Below, one piece after another: positions 7,992-18,717 of a DNA stretch of 64,000 nt (its first letter is position 1; each line of letters opens with the position of its first letter). The translations under genes were made by a program, and so were the position numbers. This DNA comes from Candidatus Zhuqueibacterota bacterium (GTDB lineage Bacteria > Zhuqueibacterota > Zhuqueibacteria > Zhuqueibacterales > Zhuqueibacteraceae): contig JAKEEU010000011.1 in assembly GCA_022616415.1 (NCBI GenBank), forward strand, positions 17,745 through 81,744. Reading direction: 5' to 3'. The notes under the pieces are model-generated. The model did not search any database. It saw only the letters and a program-made list of their open reading frames with translations, and was not told where the DNA came from.

Positions 7992-9242
7992 ATGCAAGAG
8001 CGACGAGTTGTCATCACCGGCATGGGCGTGATTTCGCCGCTCGGCCACTCGGTGGACGAGTTTTGGCGAAATCTGCTCGCCGGCAAATCCGGTGTCGAGC
8101 GCATCACGCGTTTTGATGCGGCAAAGTTCGACACCCAAATTGCCGCCGAAGTCAAAAACTTCAATGCCGAGGATTATATCGAAAAAAAAGAAGTCCGGCG
8201 CATGGACACGTTTACGCACTATGCGCTGGCCGCAGCCCATCATGCCATGGCTGATTCGCGCTTGCTCGAGGCGTCCGTCGACAAGGAGGCGATCGGCGTC
8301 ATCGTCAGCTCCGGCATCGGCGGCATGGAGACTTTCGAACGCGAAGATCGCAAGCTGTTCGAGAGGGGTCCCGGCCGCATCAGCCCATTTTTTATTCCGA
8401 TGATGATCTCCGACATTGCGCCGGGCTACATTTCGATGAAGTACGGCTTCAAAGGCCCCAATTACTCGATCACCTCGGCTTGCGCCTCGAGCTCGCACGC
8501 CATCGGCGAAAGCTTTCGCTACATTCAGCGCGGCGAGGCTGAGGTGATGATTTGCGGCGGCGCCGAGGCCACGATCACGCCGATGGGCGTCGGCGGCTTC
8601 AATGCCATGAAGGCGCTGTCCACGCGCAACGACGATCCGCAACGCGCCAGCCGGCCCTTCGATCTGGAGCGCGACGGCTTCGTCATGGGCGAGGGCGCCG
8701 GCATTTTGGTGCTCGAATCTTTGGAGAGCGCCACTCGCCGTGATGCGAAAATTTACGCGGAGGTCATCGGTGCCGGATACAGCGCCGATGCTTATCACAT
8801 TACGCAGCCGGCGCCTGGCGGCGAAGGCGCAGTGCGGGCCATGCGCTTGGCGCTCAGAAGCGCCGGCATAGCTTCGGAAAAAGTGCAATACGTCAATGCG
8901 CACGGCACTTCGACGGAAGCGAATGATAAGAACGAAACGCAAGCGATTGCCGCGGTTTTCGGCGAGCATGCGGCCAAGCTCAATATTAGCTCAACCAAGT
9001 CGATGATCGGCCATTTGCTCGGCGCCAGCGGCGCCGTCGAGTTGATTGCCACGTCATTGACTTGCCGGGACGGCGCCATTCATCCCACGATCAACCAAAT
9101 CACCGCCGATCCGGACTGTTTTTTGAATTATACGCCCAACGAAGCCGTGCGCCGCGAAGTGCAAGTTGCCATCTCCAATTCCTTTGGCTTCGGCGGCCAT
9201 AACGTCTGCCTCGTGGTCAGGAAGTTTGCGCAAAAAACTTGA
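7992..9242 (+). CDS. fabF: Beta-ketoacyl-ACP synthase II
   Basis: 416 residues from ATG 7992 (MQERRVVITGMG), the usual N-terminus; the frame is open back to a GTG at 7932. Elongating condensing enzyme. The catalytic Cys is in ITSACASSSHA and the two His residues are in NAHGTSTEAND and IGHLLGASGAVE. Full length and intact. Confidence 0.95.
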   Translation: MQERRVVITGMGVISPLGHSVDEFWRNLLAGKSGVERITRFDAAKFDTQIAAEVKNFNAEDYIEKKEVRRMDTFTHYALAAAHHAMADSRLLEASVDKEAIGVIVSSGIGGMETFEREDRKLFERGPGRISPFFIPMMISDIAPGYISMKYGFKGPNYSITSACASSSHAIGESFRYIQRGEAEVMICGGAEATITPMGVGGFNAMKALSTRNDDPQRASRPFDLERDGFVMGEGAGILVLESLESATRRDAKIYAEVIGAGYSADAYHITQPAPGGEGAVRAMRLALRSAGIASEKVQYVNAHGTSTEANDKNETQAIAAVFGEHAAKLNISSTKSMIGHLLGASGAVELIATSLTCRDGAIHPTINQITADPDCFLNYTPNEAVRREVQVAISNSFGFGGHNVCLVVRKFAQKT

Positions 9243-9262
9243 ATGTGTCACGTTTAAAGCCG

Positions 9263-9320
9263 GTCATTTTGAACGCAGCGAGAAATGTGTTCTCAAACAG
9301 ATTTCTCCCTTCGCTCAAAA
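9263..9320. repeat. Hairpin repeat, gtcattYYgaac family
   Basis: Left arm 9263-9286 (GTCATTTTGAACGCAGCGAG...) and right arm 9301-9320 are imperfect inverted copies. Related hairpins lie at 21749-21818 and 24968-24997. It fills the fabF-rnc gap, about 210 bases in which nothing else is seen. Confidence 0.55.
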
Positions 9321-9452
9321 ACCTCCTTTAGTTTCTTCTGACACGATCAAGCCAGATGGGGCGGCTACCGTGCACCGAAGCGCAGCGATTGGCATATTTT
9401 TATCTTTTTCTCTTTTTTATCTTCCCGCGGGTGTTGTCTTGGTCTCTATTTT

Positions 9453-10226
9453 ATGTTGAACTGGCTAAGAGATTTTTTCGCAAAGAAGAAAACAGCAGGA
9501 ACGGAAGGGAGTGTAGCAAAAGCCAAAGAGTTTGCGAAGCTCATCGGGTATCGCTTTCGCAATATTGACTTGCTCCTGCAAGCCTTGAAACATCGCTCTT
9601 TTCTGCCGCAAGTCAACGAGCGCCGGGTCAGCTCAAACGAGCGGCTCGAGCTTCTCGGCGATTCGGTGCTCGGCTTGCTGGTGACCGAAGCGCTTTATCT
9701 TCGCTATCCTGCGAAAGAAGAAGGCGACATCACGGCGATGAAATCGTTGCTGGTGAGCCGGAAAATTTTAGCGCGCTTTGCCCGGCAGTTGGACCTCGGC
9801 CGCTACGTATTGATGAGCGAGGCCGAAGAGCGCTCCGGCGGCCGCACCCGGCCTTCGATCATCAGCGACACGTTCGAAGCGGTGATCGGCGCCATTTATT
9901 TGGACGGCGGCATCGCGCCGGCGCGGGCTTTTGTCGATGCGGTGGTATTGAAGGAAATAGATCCCATTCTCAATGAAGAGCAGCACAAAAATTTCAAAAG
10001 CCTTTTGCTGGAATATTCGCAGAGCCGCAACCTCGGCGTGCCGTTTTACGCCATCCGCTCCGAAGAAGGCCCGGATCACGACAAGATTTTCACCGTCGAA
10101 GTGAGAATTCAGAACCGCACCGTCGGCGTCGGCGTTGGAAATTCCAAAAAACGCTCCGAGCAGAACGCCGCGCAAAACGCTTTGGAGAAATTGCAAGAAG
10201 CGGGCGCCAAGCAAAATATTGGTTGA
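9453..10226 (+). CDS. rnc: Ribonuclease III
   Basis: 257 residues. Cleaves double-stranded RNA in rRNA and mRNA processing. The signature NERLELLGDSVLGLLVTEAL holds the catalytic Glu and Asp; DTFEAVIGAIYLDGG is the second metal-binding motif. A C-terminal double-stranded-RNA-binding domain (about 180-250) ends in KKRSEQNAAQNALEKL. ATG 9453. It is last in the operon and followed at once by a strong terminator. Confidence 0.96.
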   Translation: MLNWLRDFFAKKKTAGTEGSVAKAKEFAKLIGYRFRNIDLLLQALKHRSFLPQVNERRVSSNERLELLGDSVLGLLVTEALYLRYPAKEEGDITAMKSLLVSRKILARFARQLDLGRYVLMSEAEERSGGRTRPSIISDTFEAVIGAIYLDGGIAPARAFVDAVVLKEIDPILNEEQHKNFKSLLLEYSQSRNLGVPFYAIRSEEGPDHDKIFTVEVRIQNRTVGVGVGNSKKRSEQNAAQNALEKLQEAGAKQNIG

Positions 10227-10232
10227 AAAACA

Positions 10233-10269
10233 AAACCCCAATTCACCGAGGAGGTGGATTGGGGTTTTT
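10233..10269 (+). terminator. Rho-independent terminator after rnc
   Basis: Fifteen-base arms (10233-10247 and 10253-10267) with one non-Watson-Crick position and a five-base loop, ending in a T-run (10265-10269). The A-rich left flank could let it work in both directions, though the convergent gene's stop is at 10301. Confidence 0.85.
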
Positions 10270-10300
10270 GTTTATTCGGAATATAAGACGTATGGTTAAT

Positions 10301-10666
10301 TTATCGCCCACGTCGTTTGAGGCGTTGCTTGGTACGGCGACGAGTATTTTTTCGGGCTTGGGGGAAAATGAACGGTGTGTACTCTTTTTCCCGAGCTTTC
10401 AAGATGGCTATTCGTTCTTCGCTTTCTTTTCTCATGACGGCACTGAGTGCCAAAATTTGTTCCATTTTTTCCAGGCACTTCTGAGTGGTCGACATGAATG
10501 CTTCAAATGCGCTGTCTGGCTTGGCAGGGCTTTCTTGGTGTGCTTTATTCCTCTTGACCAAATCATCAAACTCTGCATGGGGATTCGAGTTGACCGCGTC
10601 GGTACCCTGCGTTATTTGAGCTTGGCTCGGCGGCGGCTCTGATTTTGAGGGGCTATAATTTCTCAT
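10301..10666 (-). CDS. Unrecognised small basic/coiled-coil protein
   Basis: 121 residues, no family recognised. The N-terminal third is Pro/Ser/Gln-rich and probably disordered. A helical middle (FEAFMSTTQKCLEKMEQILAL, then MRKESEERIAILKARE) could form a coiled coil, and the tail is Arg/Lys-rich (KNTRRRTKQRLKRRGR). The ATG overlaps the stop of the upstream coiled-coil gene by 4 bases, the best evidence that it is real. Partnership with that protein is inferred. Confidence 0.5.
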   Translation of the reverse strand: MRNYSPSKSEPPPSQAQITQGTDAVNSNPHAEFDDLVKRNKAHQESPAKPDSAFEAFMSTTQKCLEKMEQILALSAVMRKESEERIAILKAREKEYTPFIFPQARKNTRRRTKQRLKRRGR

Positions 10667-11388
10667 TTTGACTTTTTCTTTCTGCCCAGGCCCGGCTTTT
10701 TCCCTTTGCGGTTTGTATTATGATTGTCATTTGAGCGCTCGAGCCCGACATGCTTTTTCAGGGACTCAATATCCCTTGTATGACGATCCTGAATCACGCC
10801 AAGGCTGATCTGTTCGTGACGGATGATCTCGTGCTCCCTCATCACGGGGTCCATTCCAGTTAGTATTTTGGATTGGGATTCGCGAAGCTCCTGAAATTGG
10901 GCATCCATGCCCTCCCTAAGTGCAAAAATCGCTTTGACAAGATTGCTATGTTTTTCGTCTGCAACGTCAAATCGTGCCATAACCTCGACACGGAAAGTTT
11001 CGAGTTTGTGCTCGTTGTTATCGACTTTCTCAGATAGCCTATCAAGCTTCTGCTCGTTGGCATCAACCTTGCGAGCCAAAACCGCAACGTTTTGGTTCGT
11101 CTCCGCCAGATCGCGCTGAAACCCTTCGTTCATTCCTGTCAAAGTGTCAACCTTGCTATCCAGCGCTGCAACGTTTTGGTTCGTCTCCGCCAGGTCGCGC
11201 TGAAACCCTTCGTTCATTCCTGTCAAAGTGTCAACCTTGCTATCCAGCGCTGCAACGTTTTGGTTTGTTACCGCCAAATCACCACGAAATTCCTGGCTCA
11301 TTTTTTCCAGGCCTTTGTGGAATCCTTTGGCCATTTCCGCCAGGATTTCCTTCAGTTCTTCTTTGGTCACGGCATTGTTTTCACTCAT
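10663..11388 (-). CDS. Long coiled-coil protein with internal 27-residue repeats
   Basis: 241 residues from ATG 11388, with GGAGGG five bases upstream. Almost wholly predicted coiled coil: an N-terminal K/E-rich helix, then heptad-type repeats built on the unit LAETNQNVAALDSKVDTLTG, present twice almost exactly plus degenerate copies (VARKVDANEQKL, EKVDNNEHKL). The C-terminus is Lys-rich (KGKKPGLGRKKKSK). No signal peptide or membrane segment. It resembles generic DUF1640-like coiled-coil proteins, but I cannot assign a family or function. Confidence 0.7.
   Translation of the reverse strand: MSENNAVTKEELKEILAEMAKGFHKGLEKMSQEFRGDLAVTNQNVAALDSKVDTLTGMNEGFQRDLAETNQNVAALDSKVDTLTGMNEGFQRDLAETNQNVAVLARKVDANEQKLDRLSEKVDNNEHKLETFRVEVMARFDVADEKHSNLVKAIFALREGMDAQFQELRESQSKILTGMDPVMREHEIIRHEQISLGVIQDRHTRDIESLKKHVGLERSNDNHNTNRKGKKPGLGRKKKSK
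11089..11250. repeat. Tandem 81-bp coding repeat
   Basis: Two almost identical 81-base units inside the coiled-coil gene, each encoding 27 residues. The near identity at DNA level points to recent duplication, so copy number may vary between strains. Confidence 0.75.
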
Positions 11389-11597
11389 CTTCACCCTCCG
11401 CTTGTCGGCTTGTACTCATTTGCTTTAATGATGATTCAGGGCTGAAACATAACTTGCCAAGATAACATTTTTCTTTGACGAATGCAACAAAAAATGATGG
11501 CAATTTTGAAATTTTTCATGTTGCAAAATCAATTTGATTTTTATATATTTTCTTTGTTGCGTAATTTTGCCGATATAGGATTTTAAAACGGAAGGGT

Positions 11598-12437
11598 ATG
11601 ATGACCAGCCGCGTCGTCTTCCTGCTCTGCACCTTGTTACCGCTCGCCGCCTGCAGTACCGATCCGGTAGTGGTGGATCCTTCTGTCTTCGAGAAATTAT
11701 TCGTCTTCGGTGTTTTGTCGCCCTCGCTCAAGCAACAGGAAATTTATATTTCCACCGCACAGTTCGAGGAAAATCCCAAGCCTGTCAACGATGCCAAAGT
11801 GCGGTTGGTCGGGCCTGTAGGCGAGGTTGGCTTGCCGGCGGTGGGCAATGGCCTTTATCGTGACCTCTCCGGGATTTTGCAAGCGTCCCCGGGGCAACGC
11901 TATCATTTGCGCATCACCTTGCGCGATGGCCGCGAAATCAGCGGCACGACGGCAATTCCGGCGAAATTTCGGATTTTAAGCCCGGCGGCTGGCGACACGT
12001 TTCAGGTCGAGCACCTTTCCCAATACACCAAGCTCATTCGTATGCAAGCGGCCTGGACGATGGCAAGCGGGAGTTGGTTGGCCAGAGTTACGGTGCAAAC
12101 GAATTCATCCGATAGCAGCTATGCCGTCAGGTTTTATCGACTAACAGCCGACACTTCTGCATCTATAACCAGCAGTGTCGCCACTCCTTTGGGAGGCGTT
12201 GTCGATTCCGGTTTTCTGAAAGTCACACAATATGACAGCGCGCTCACCATCTATCACTTGACGCGAGAGTATTACTGCCTGGACGAGGTTTATGGCAATT
12301 TGTACTCGCCCATCCCGTGCGAAATTGTCAAGCGCATCCAAGCCTCTTATAAAAATCGTGGCGTCAACGTGGATGGCGCGTATGGGTTGTTTGGTTCGGT
12401 GGTCGAAGATTCGATTCATTTCCATATTAAGCCTTGA
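11598..12437 (+). CDS. DUF4249-family outer-membrane-associated lipoprotein
   Basis: 279 residues. Signal peptide with lipobox LPLAAC, lipidated Cys at about residue 19. The body fits DUF4249 of Bacteroidetes: an N-terminal beta domain with 'LFVFGVLSP', VNDAKVRL and GLYRDLSG, and a region with 'RYHLRITLRDGREISGTTAIP'. DUF4249 proteins are encoded beside TonB receptors with a CarboxypepD-like plug extension, exactly as here (4-base overlap), and probably form a surface lipoprotein subunit of that uptake complex. The substrate is not evident. A second ATG at 11601 better fits the ribosome site. Confidence 0.75.
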   Translation: MMTSRVVFLLCTLLPLAACSTDPVVVDPSVFEKLFVFGVLSPSLKQQEIYISTAQFEENPKPVNDAKVRLVGPVGEVGLPAVGNGLYRDLSGILQASPGQRYHLRITLRDGREISGTTAIPAKFRILSPAAGDTFQVEHLSQYTKLIRMQAAWTMASGSWLARVTVQTNSSDSSYAVRFYRLTADTSASITSSVATPLGGVVDSGFLKVTQYDSALTIYHLTREYYCLDEVYGNLYSPIPCEIVKRIQASYKNRGVNVDGAYGLFGSVVEDSIHFHIKP

Positions 12438-12457
12438 TCAAAACCTGCGATACAAAT

Positions 12458-14872
12458 ATGAAAGGCCAACGAGGGGTCTGTCTCGCAGCCGCCATTGCCA
12501 TTTTTCTTTTTCATGATTTTGCTTCAGCGCAACCGTTCGGCTCGATTCACGGCAAGGTTATTGACGACACGACTGCGGCGCCGATTGCGAAGGCCGATAT
12601 CGTGCTCGAAGGCACGCGCCGCGGCGCAAGCTCCGACGAGCTTGGACGTTTCGTCTTGCGCAAAATTTTGCCGGGCGCTTATATCCTGCGTGTTCGCTTC
12701 ATTGGCTATAACGCCGTTCGCCATCCCATACGCCTCAAGGCCGGCGATTCGGTTGCGGTTGAGATTCGCTTGAAGCGGGTTTTGCTGCAATTTCCGGAAA
12801 TCAGCATTACCGCTTCGCGCGCGAGCTTCCAGGAAAAAAGCTTGCAAATGCTCCCGAGCGTGACGCGGGTTTCTGCCGGTGCCATTCGGCGCGTTCCCAC
12901 TGTTGGCGAGCCTGATCTGTTTCGCGCGCTGCAAACCCTGCCGGGAATCACCGCGCCAAGCCAGGCTTCGAACCAGCTTTACATTCGCGGCGGCTCACCG
13001 GATCAAAATTTGGTTCGCGTCGACGGTGCGCCGATTTACAACCCCTTCCACCTTTTCGGGCTCGCGGCGAATATCAATCCGGATGTGGTCGACAACGTCA
13101 CGGTTTCCACCGGCGGCTTTCCGGCGCGATATGGTGACCGCTTGAGCGGCGTGGTAGATGTGGAAACGCGCCATGTGCGCGAGCGTCTTCTTGCGCTTGG
13201 CAATGTCAGTCTGCTCAGCTCGAAACTCCTGCTCGGCAGCCGAGCCAGCTCGCGCCTGCAATGGCTCGTCTCCGGCCGCCGCTCGTATCACGATTGGGCC
13301 GCGAAGCTGTTCAGAAAAAACCTCCCCTATCACTTCTACGATCTATTTGGCAAGGCGACCTTTGTTCTCAACCGGAGCCATTTATTCAGTTTCTCAGCTT
13401 TTTATTCGGCTGATATTTTATATCACACCGAAAAGACTTCAACCGAAGTTTTTGAAGTCGATGCCCAAAATCGGCTCGTGCAACCGCCGGATCGAATTGG
13501 CACGATTTTTCGGGAAAATCGATTTGGGTTCCCATGGAATAATCTCGCAGCGAATCTGCGATGGGAACATGCTTTAACGCCACAATGGTCATCGACAGTG
13601 GCAATGAATTTCAGCCGAACGCGCAACACCGGCAGCGAAGAGCAAGCTTACACGTTGAGCGCCGGCGTGCCGCCGAAATATATCGACCTCTATTATGGCA
13701 GCGATCAACCAATCGATTGGTCGGTGGCGAACACGCTCCAAGATGTAGCGCTGCTGGCGACGACGTTATGGCAACCGAACGAGATTTGGCAGGTTCAGGC
13801 CGGCGCGGAGCTTTCGCGGGTTCTGTGCGATTATAAATGGGATGGCTTCGACGCGGAAGACAGTAATATCGTTTTGTTTTTTGACGGCGCGCCGGACACT
13901 TTCGCTTATCGTGCCAACTATCACCGCTATGGATTTTTCGTCGAATGTCTATGGCAATTTACGCCCTCGCTTCGTCTGCAGCCCGGCTTGCGTTGGGATC
14001 ATCGCTCGACGACGCGAGATTACAGCGTGGATCCGCGCTTGAGCGCTAATTGGGAGATCAACTCGAATCTGCATTTGCAAGCTGCCGTTGGCCGTTATCA
14101 TCAAGGCCTCTCTTTTCTGCGGGAAGGCGGGCTGTTTGCCGTCAACGAGCTGTATTTCCCGATGTCATTCAGCAGCGCGGCAACCCATTTCATTGCCGGT
14201 CTGGAGCATCAACCCAAGAGTGATACCGAGGTCAAGCTCGAAGCTTATTACAAAAACTTCGACCGCCAAGCGGTGCCGATTCGCGCTTTACGTTCGATCT
14301 CGCAAGTTGGCATCGCTGAGGGATGGGCTTACGGTGTGGAGGCCTCGGCGCGTCGCGGCAACTGGCAGGCATTTTACGTTTTTTCTCACGTCCGCAGAAA
14401 GTTCAACGGCCTTGCTTACGACACCCCGTGGGATGTGCGGCACCGGTTTCTGACGGCGGGACAAATCCATATCGGCAAGAACTGGGATCTCGACTTTCAA
14501 TGGGAATTTCGCACCGGCCAGCCGTATTCACCATTTGATTTAAAGCAGCGCATCCCTACTGTCACATTCAATCCCCGCACTGGCCGGCCCGAGTATGGAT
14601 ATGAAGAGCGTGCGGTCGATTATCCCAAAGGCGCCATCCGCTATCCGATCTACCACCGGCTGGATGTCACGCTCTCCAAACGCCTGGTCACCGGCAAATG
14701 GTCGATGGCGCCGTACATCCAATTCCTCAATCTCTACAACCGCAAGAATCCGCTTTTCTACGAAGAGCAATACACGTATCGCCCCAGCGAATCTCTCGAT
14801 CCTTACGTGCCCGTTTTGAAGCCGGTCGGTGTGCCGGTGCTGCCGTCTTTTGGGGTAAGGTTTTCTTTTTGA
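12458..14872 (+). CDS. TonB-dependent receptor with carboxypeptidase-like N-domain
   Basis: 804 residues from ATG 12458 (MKGQRGVCLAAAIAIFLF, signal peptide to ASAQ); an in-frame TTG at 12434 overlaps the upstream stop. A CarboxypepD-reg-like beta domain (GSIHGKVIDDTTAAPIAKAD) comes first, then the plug (LQTLPGIT, LYIRGGSPDQNLVRVDGAP, FPARYGDRLSGVVDVET), then an outer-membrane beta barrel ending in a terminal Phe (GVRFSF). It imports a ligand across the outer membrane using TonB energy. It works with the DUF4249 lipoprotein upstream. No regulator or periplasmic partner lies nearby. Confidence 0.92.
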   Translation: MKGQRGVCLAAAIAIFLFHDFASAQPFGSIHGKVIDDTTAAPIAKADIVLEGTRRGASSDELGRFVLRKILPGAYILRVRFIGYNAVRHPIRLKAGDSVAVEIRLKRVLLQFPEISITASRASFQEKSLQMLPSVTRVSAGAIRRVPTVGEPDLFRALQTLPGITAPSQASNQLYIRGGSPDQNLVRVDGAPIYNPFHLFGLAANINPDVVDNVTVSTGGFPARYGDRLSGVVDVETRHVRERLLALGNVSLLSSKLLLGSRASSRLQWLVSGRRSYHDWAAKLFRKNLPYHFYDLFGKATFVLNRSHLFSFSAFYSADILYHTEKTSTEVFEVDAQNRLVQPPDRIGTIFRENRFGFPWNNLAANLRWEHALTPQWSSTVAMNFSRTRNTGSEEQAYTLSAGVPPKYIDLYYGSDQPIDWSVANTLQDVALLATTLWQPNEIWQVQAGAELSRVLCDYKWDGFDAEDSNIVLFFDGAPDTFAYRANYHRYGFFVECLWQFTPSLRLQPGLRWDHRSTTRDYSVDPRLSANWEINSNLHLQAAVGRYHQGLSFLREGGLFAVNELYFPMSFSSAATHFIAGLEHQPKSDTEVKLEAYYKNFDRQAVPIRALRSISQVGIAEGWAYGVEASARRGNWQAFYVFSHVRRKFNGLAYDTPWDVRHRFLTAGQIHIGKNWDLDFQWEFRTGQPYSPFDLKQRIPTVTFNPRTGRPEYGYEERAVDYPKGAIRYPIYHRLDVTLSKRLVTGKWSMAPYIQFLNLYNRKNPLFYEEQYTYRPSESLDPYVPVLKPVGVPVLPSFGVRFSF

Positions 14873-14882
14873 ATTTGACGAG

Positions 14883-14995
14883 GTAATGCCTCACTTATGA
14901 GTGGACCGTCCGGACGCTGAACCTCGAGAACTTGCCAGAATCACGTATGACAAAGCGTCCGGACGGTGCTCTTCCACTCGAGACTGAGGCATTAC
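14883..14995. repeat. 113-nt palindromic element, copy 1
   Basis: Nested inverted arms: outer GTAATGCCTCA / TGAGGCATTAC, then GAGTGGA / TCCACTC, then CCGTCCGGACGCT / AGCGTCCGGACGG around a short loop. The second copy at 18578-18690 has the same length and is nearly identical. It lies between the TonB receptor and the S9 peptidase. Confidence 0.85.
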
Positions 14996-15072
14996 TTGAC
15001 GAGAGATTTTCCCCTTGACTTTCCTCCCTGAATTTGACAAATTTTACTGAAAACCAACCCCAAGGAGGAGTT

Positions 15073-16986
<1,914 letters not shown>

Positions 16987-17063
16987 AATCTGCCATGCTA
17001 TGTCAGAACAAAAAAGATTACCACGAAAATGACATGGCTGGCATTTGAGCCTCATGAATAAAT

Positions 17064-17093
17064 AAGCCGGGAGGGTGACCACCCTTCCGGCTT
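17064..17093. terminator. Hairpin between convergent S9 peptidase and MFS genes
   Basis: A 14-base stem (17064-17077 with 17080-17093, one G-T pair) in the gap between two convergent genes. A TTATTTATT run follows on the minus strand; no T-run follows on plus. Most likely a terminator for the MFS gene. Confidence 0.55.
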
Positions 17094-17138
17094 CAAGCTC
17101 TTGAATAAGTTACGATTTTACTCATTACGTTTTATTCA

Positions 17139-18440
17139 TCACCCCTTGCTCATCTCCTCCGCCATCTGCCGGCCTTCCTTCTCATTGACCCGCCACAACA
17201 ACAAACCGCCGGCGATAAACAACACGGCAATCGACTGGATGCCCAGGCGCGGATTGCCGGTGAGCCGTCCAATCGTGCCCATCAGCACCGGTCCGATGAT
17301 GGCGGCGAATTTTCCAAGCATGTTATAAAATCCATAGAACTCCGCGGCCTTGTCTTTCGGAATCAAGCGCGAGTAAAACGAGCGGCTGAGCGCTTGAATG
17401 CAGCCCTGCACCATCGCAATCAAAAACGCGAGCGCATAAAACTTGCTGATTTTAAATCCAAAAATATTGTACGGCTCCAAATCCATGCGCGCGCCCAACA
17501 CCGTCACTACAATATAAACCCCAATGCCGAAAAGAATGATTTTCTTCGCGCCCAGCCTTTGTCCGAGATGGCCGAGCAGGTAAGCAAACGGAAAGCCGAC
17601 GAACTGCACCAAGAGCAATGCGACGATCAAATCGTCAGTGGCAACGCCGATCGATTTGCCAAAATCCACCGCCATCGTGATGATGGTATCGACGCCGTCG
17701 ATGTACAGCCAATATGCGGCCAAAAACATGAAGACGACTTTGAGCCGGCGGATTTCCTGGAAGGTTTTGGCTAATTGCACAAAGCCCTCTCGCGCCGCCT
17801 GTCGAAACGACATTCTTCTGCCGCCAGCCGGCTCGGCCACATTCGTCAGCAAGGGAATCGAGAAAACCCCCCACCACAAGGCGGTACAGAGAAAAGAAAG
17901 CTGAACGGCCTGCGCTGCTCCCGACAAGCCGAAAAGCTCGGGCTTTTGCACCATGATGACGCAGAACAAAAACAGCAAGCCGCCGCCGAGATAGCCGAGC
18001 GCGTAGCCGCGGCCGGAAACGATGTCGACGGTGTTTTCATCACTGACGCTGACGATAAGCGAGTCATAAAAAACAAACGAGCCTAAAAAGCCAACGGTGC
18101 CGATGACGTAAAAAAAGGCCGCGAGCTGCCAGTTGCCTTCCGGAACAAAATACAATCCGCCAGTCGCCAGAATGCCCAACATGGCAAACGTAAACAACGA
18201 GCGTTTTTTCACCGCGCCGCGATCGGCAAACGCGCCAATGATCGGCGCGATCATCGCCACGATCAAGCTGCCGGTGGAAACCGCGATGCCGAGCCGCAAC
18301 GTGCTCTCCGTCACCTCGGCACCTTTGCTCCAAAAATCTTTAAAAAAAATCGGAAAGAATCCCGCCTGCACCGTGGTCGAAAAAGCGGAATTGGCCCAAT
18401 CGTACATCGCCCAACTGAGTGCGCCTTTGCGTTTTGCCAT
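17139..18440 (-). CDS. MFS transporter, UMF1/Atg22-like
   Basis: 433 residues from ATG 18440 (MAKRKGALSWAMYDWANSAF); the frame runs back to 18509. The motif SWAMYDWANSAFSTTV marks the UMF1 (unknown MFS 1) family related to vacuolar Atg22 effluxers. About 12 hydrophobic segments are visible, with the conserved loops DRGAVKKR and GHLGQRLGAKK. Inner membrane. Substrate unknown; amino-acid efflux is known only for the eukaryotic relatives. Monocistronic, with the palindromic repeat copy 2 upstream. Confidence 0.85.
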   Translation of the reverse strand: MAKRKGALSWAMYDWANSAFSTTVQAGFFPIFFKDFWSKGAEVTESTLRLGIAVSTGSLIVAMIAPIIGAFADRGAVKKRSLFTFAMLGILATGGLYFVPEGNWQLAAFFYVIGTVGFLGSFVFYDSLIVSVSDENTVDIVSGRGYALGYLGGGLLFLFCVIMVQKPELFGLSGAAQAVQLSFLCTALWWGVFSIPLLTNVAEPAGGRRMSFRQAAREGFVQLAKTFQEIRRLKVVFMFLAAYWLYIDGVDTIITMAVDFGKSIGVATDDLIVALLLVQFVGFPFAYLLGHLGQRLGAKKIILFGIGVYIVVTVLGARMDLEPYNIFGFKISKFYALAFLIAMVQGCIQALSRSFYSRLIPKDKAAEFYGFYNMLGKFAAIIGPVLMGTIGRLTGNPRLGIQSIAVLFIAGGLLLWRVNEKEGRQMAEEMSKG

Positions 18441-18577
18441 GTTGACGATAGCCTTTTTGAAAGGTTCGGTTCGCCGGTTGGCCAGTTTACCAGTTATCCG
18501 GTTGTACACCGGTTCATTTTGGTTGGGTCACAAGCTACATAAGTTTTGGGGAAAAGTCAAGGGGTGGTGTAAAGTGG

Positions 18578-18690
18578 GTAATACTTCAGTTACAGTTGGA
18601 CCGTCCGGACGCTGAACTTTGAGAACTCGCTAGAATCGCGTATGACAAAGCGTCCGGACGGTGTTCTTCCACTCGTGACTGAGGTGTTAC
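18578..18690. repeat. 113-nt palindromic element, copy 2
   Basis: Same length and structure as 14883-14995. The core CCGTCCGGACGCT and its inverse are unchanged, and scattered transitions in the arms are often compensated on the opposite side. It lies between the MFS gene and the LarA-like gene. Confidence 0.85.
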
Positions 18691-18717
18691 TGAAGTGGTG
18701 TTGGCTATAAAAAAAAG

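Noticed and set aside
10223..10642. 139-codon plus-strand frame after rnc
   Set aside because: It runs through the terminator and lies antisense to the minus-strand gene that overlaps the coiled-coil gene.
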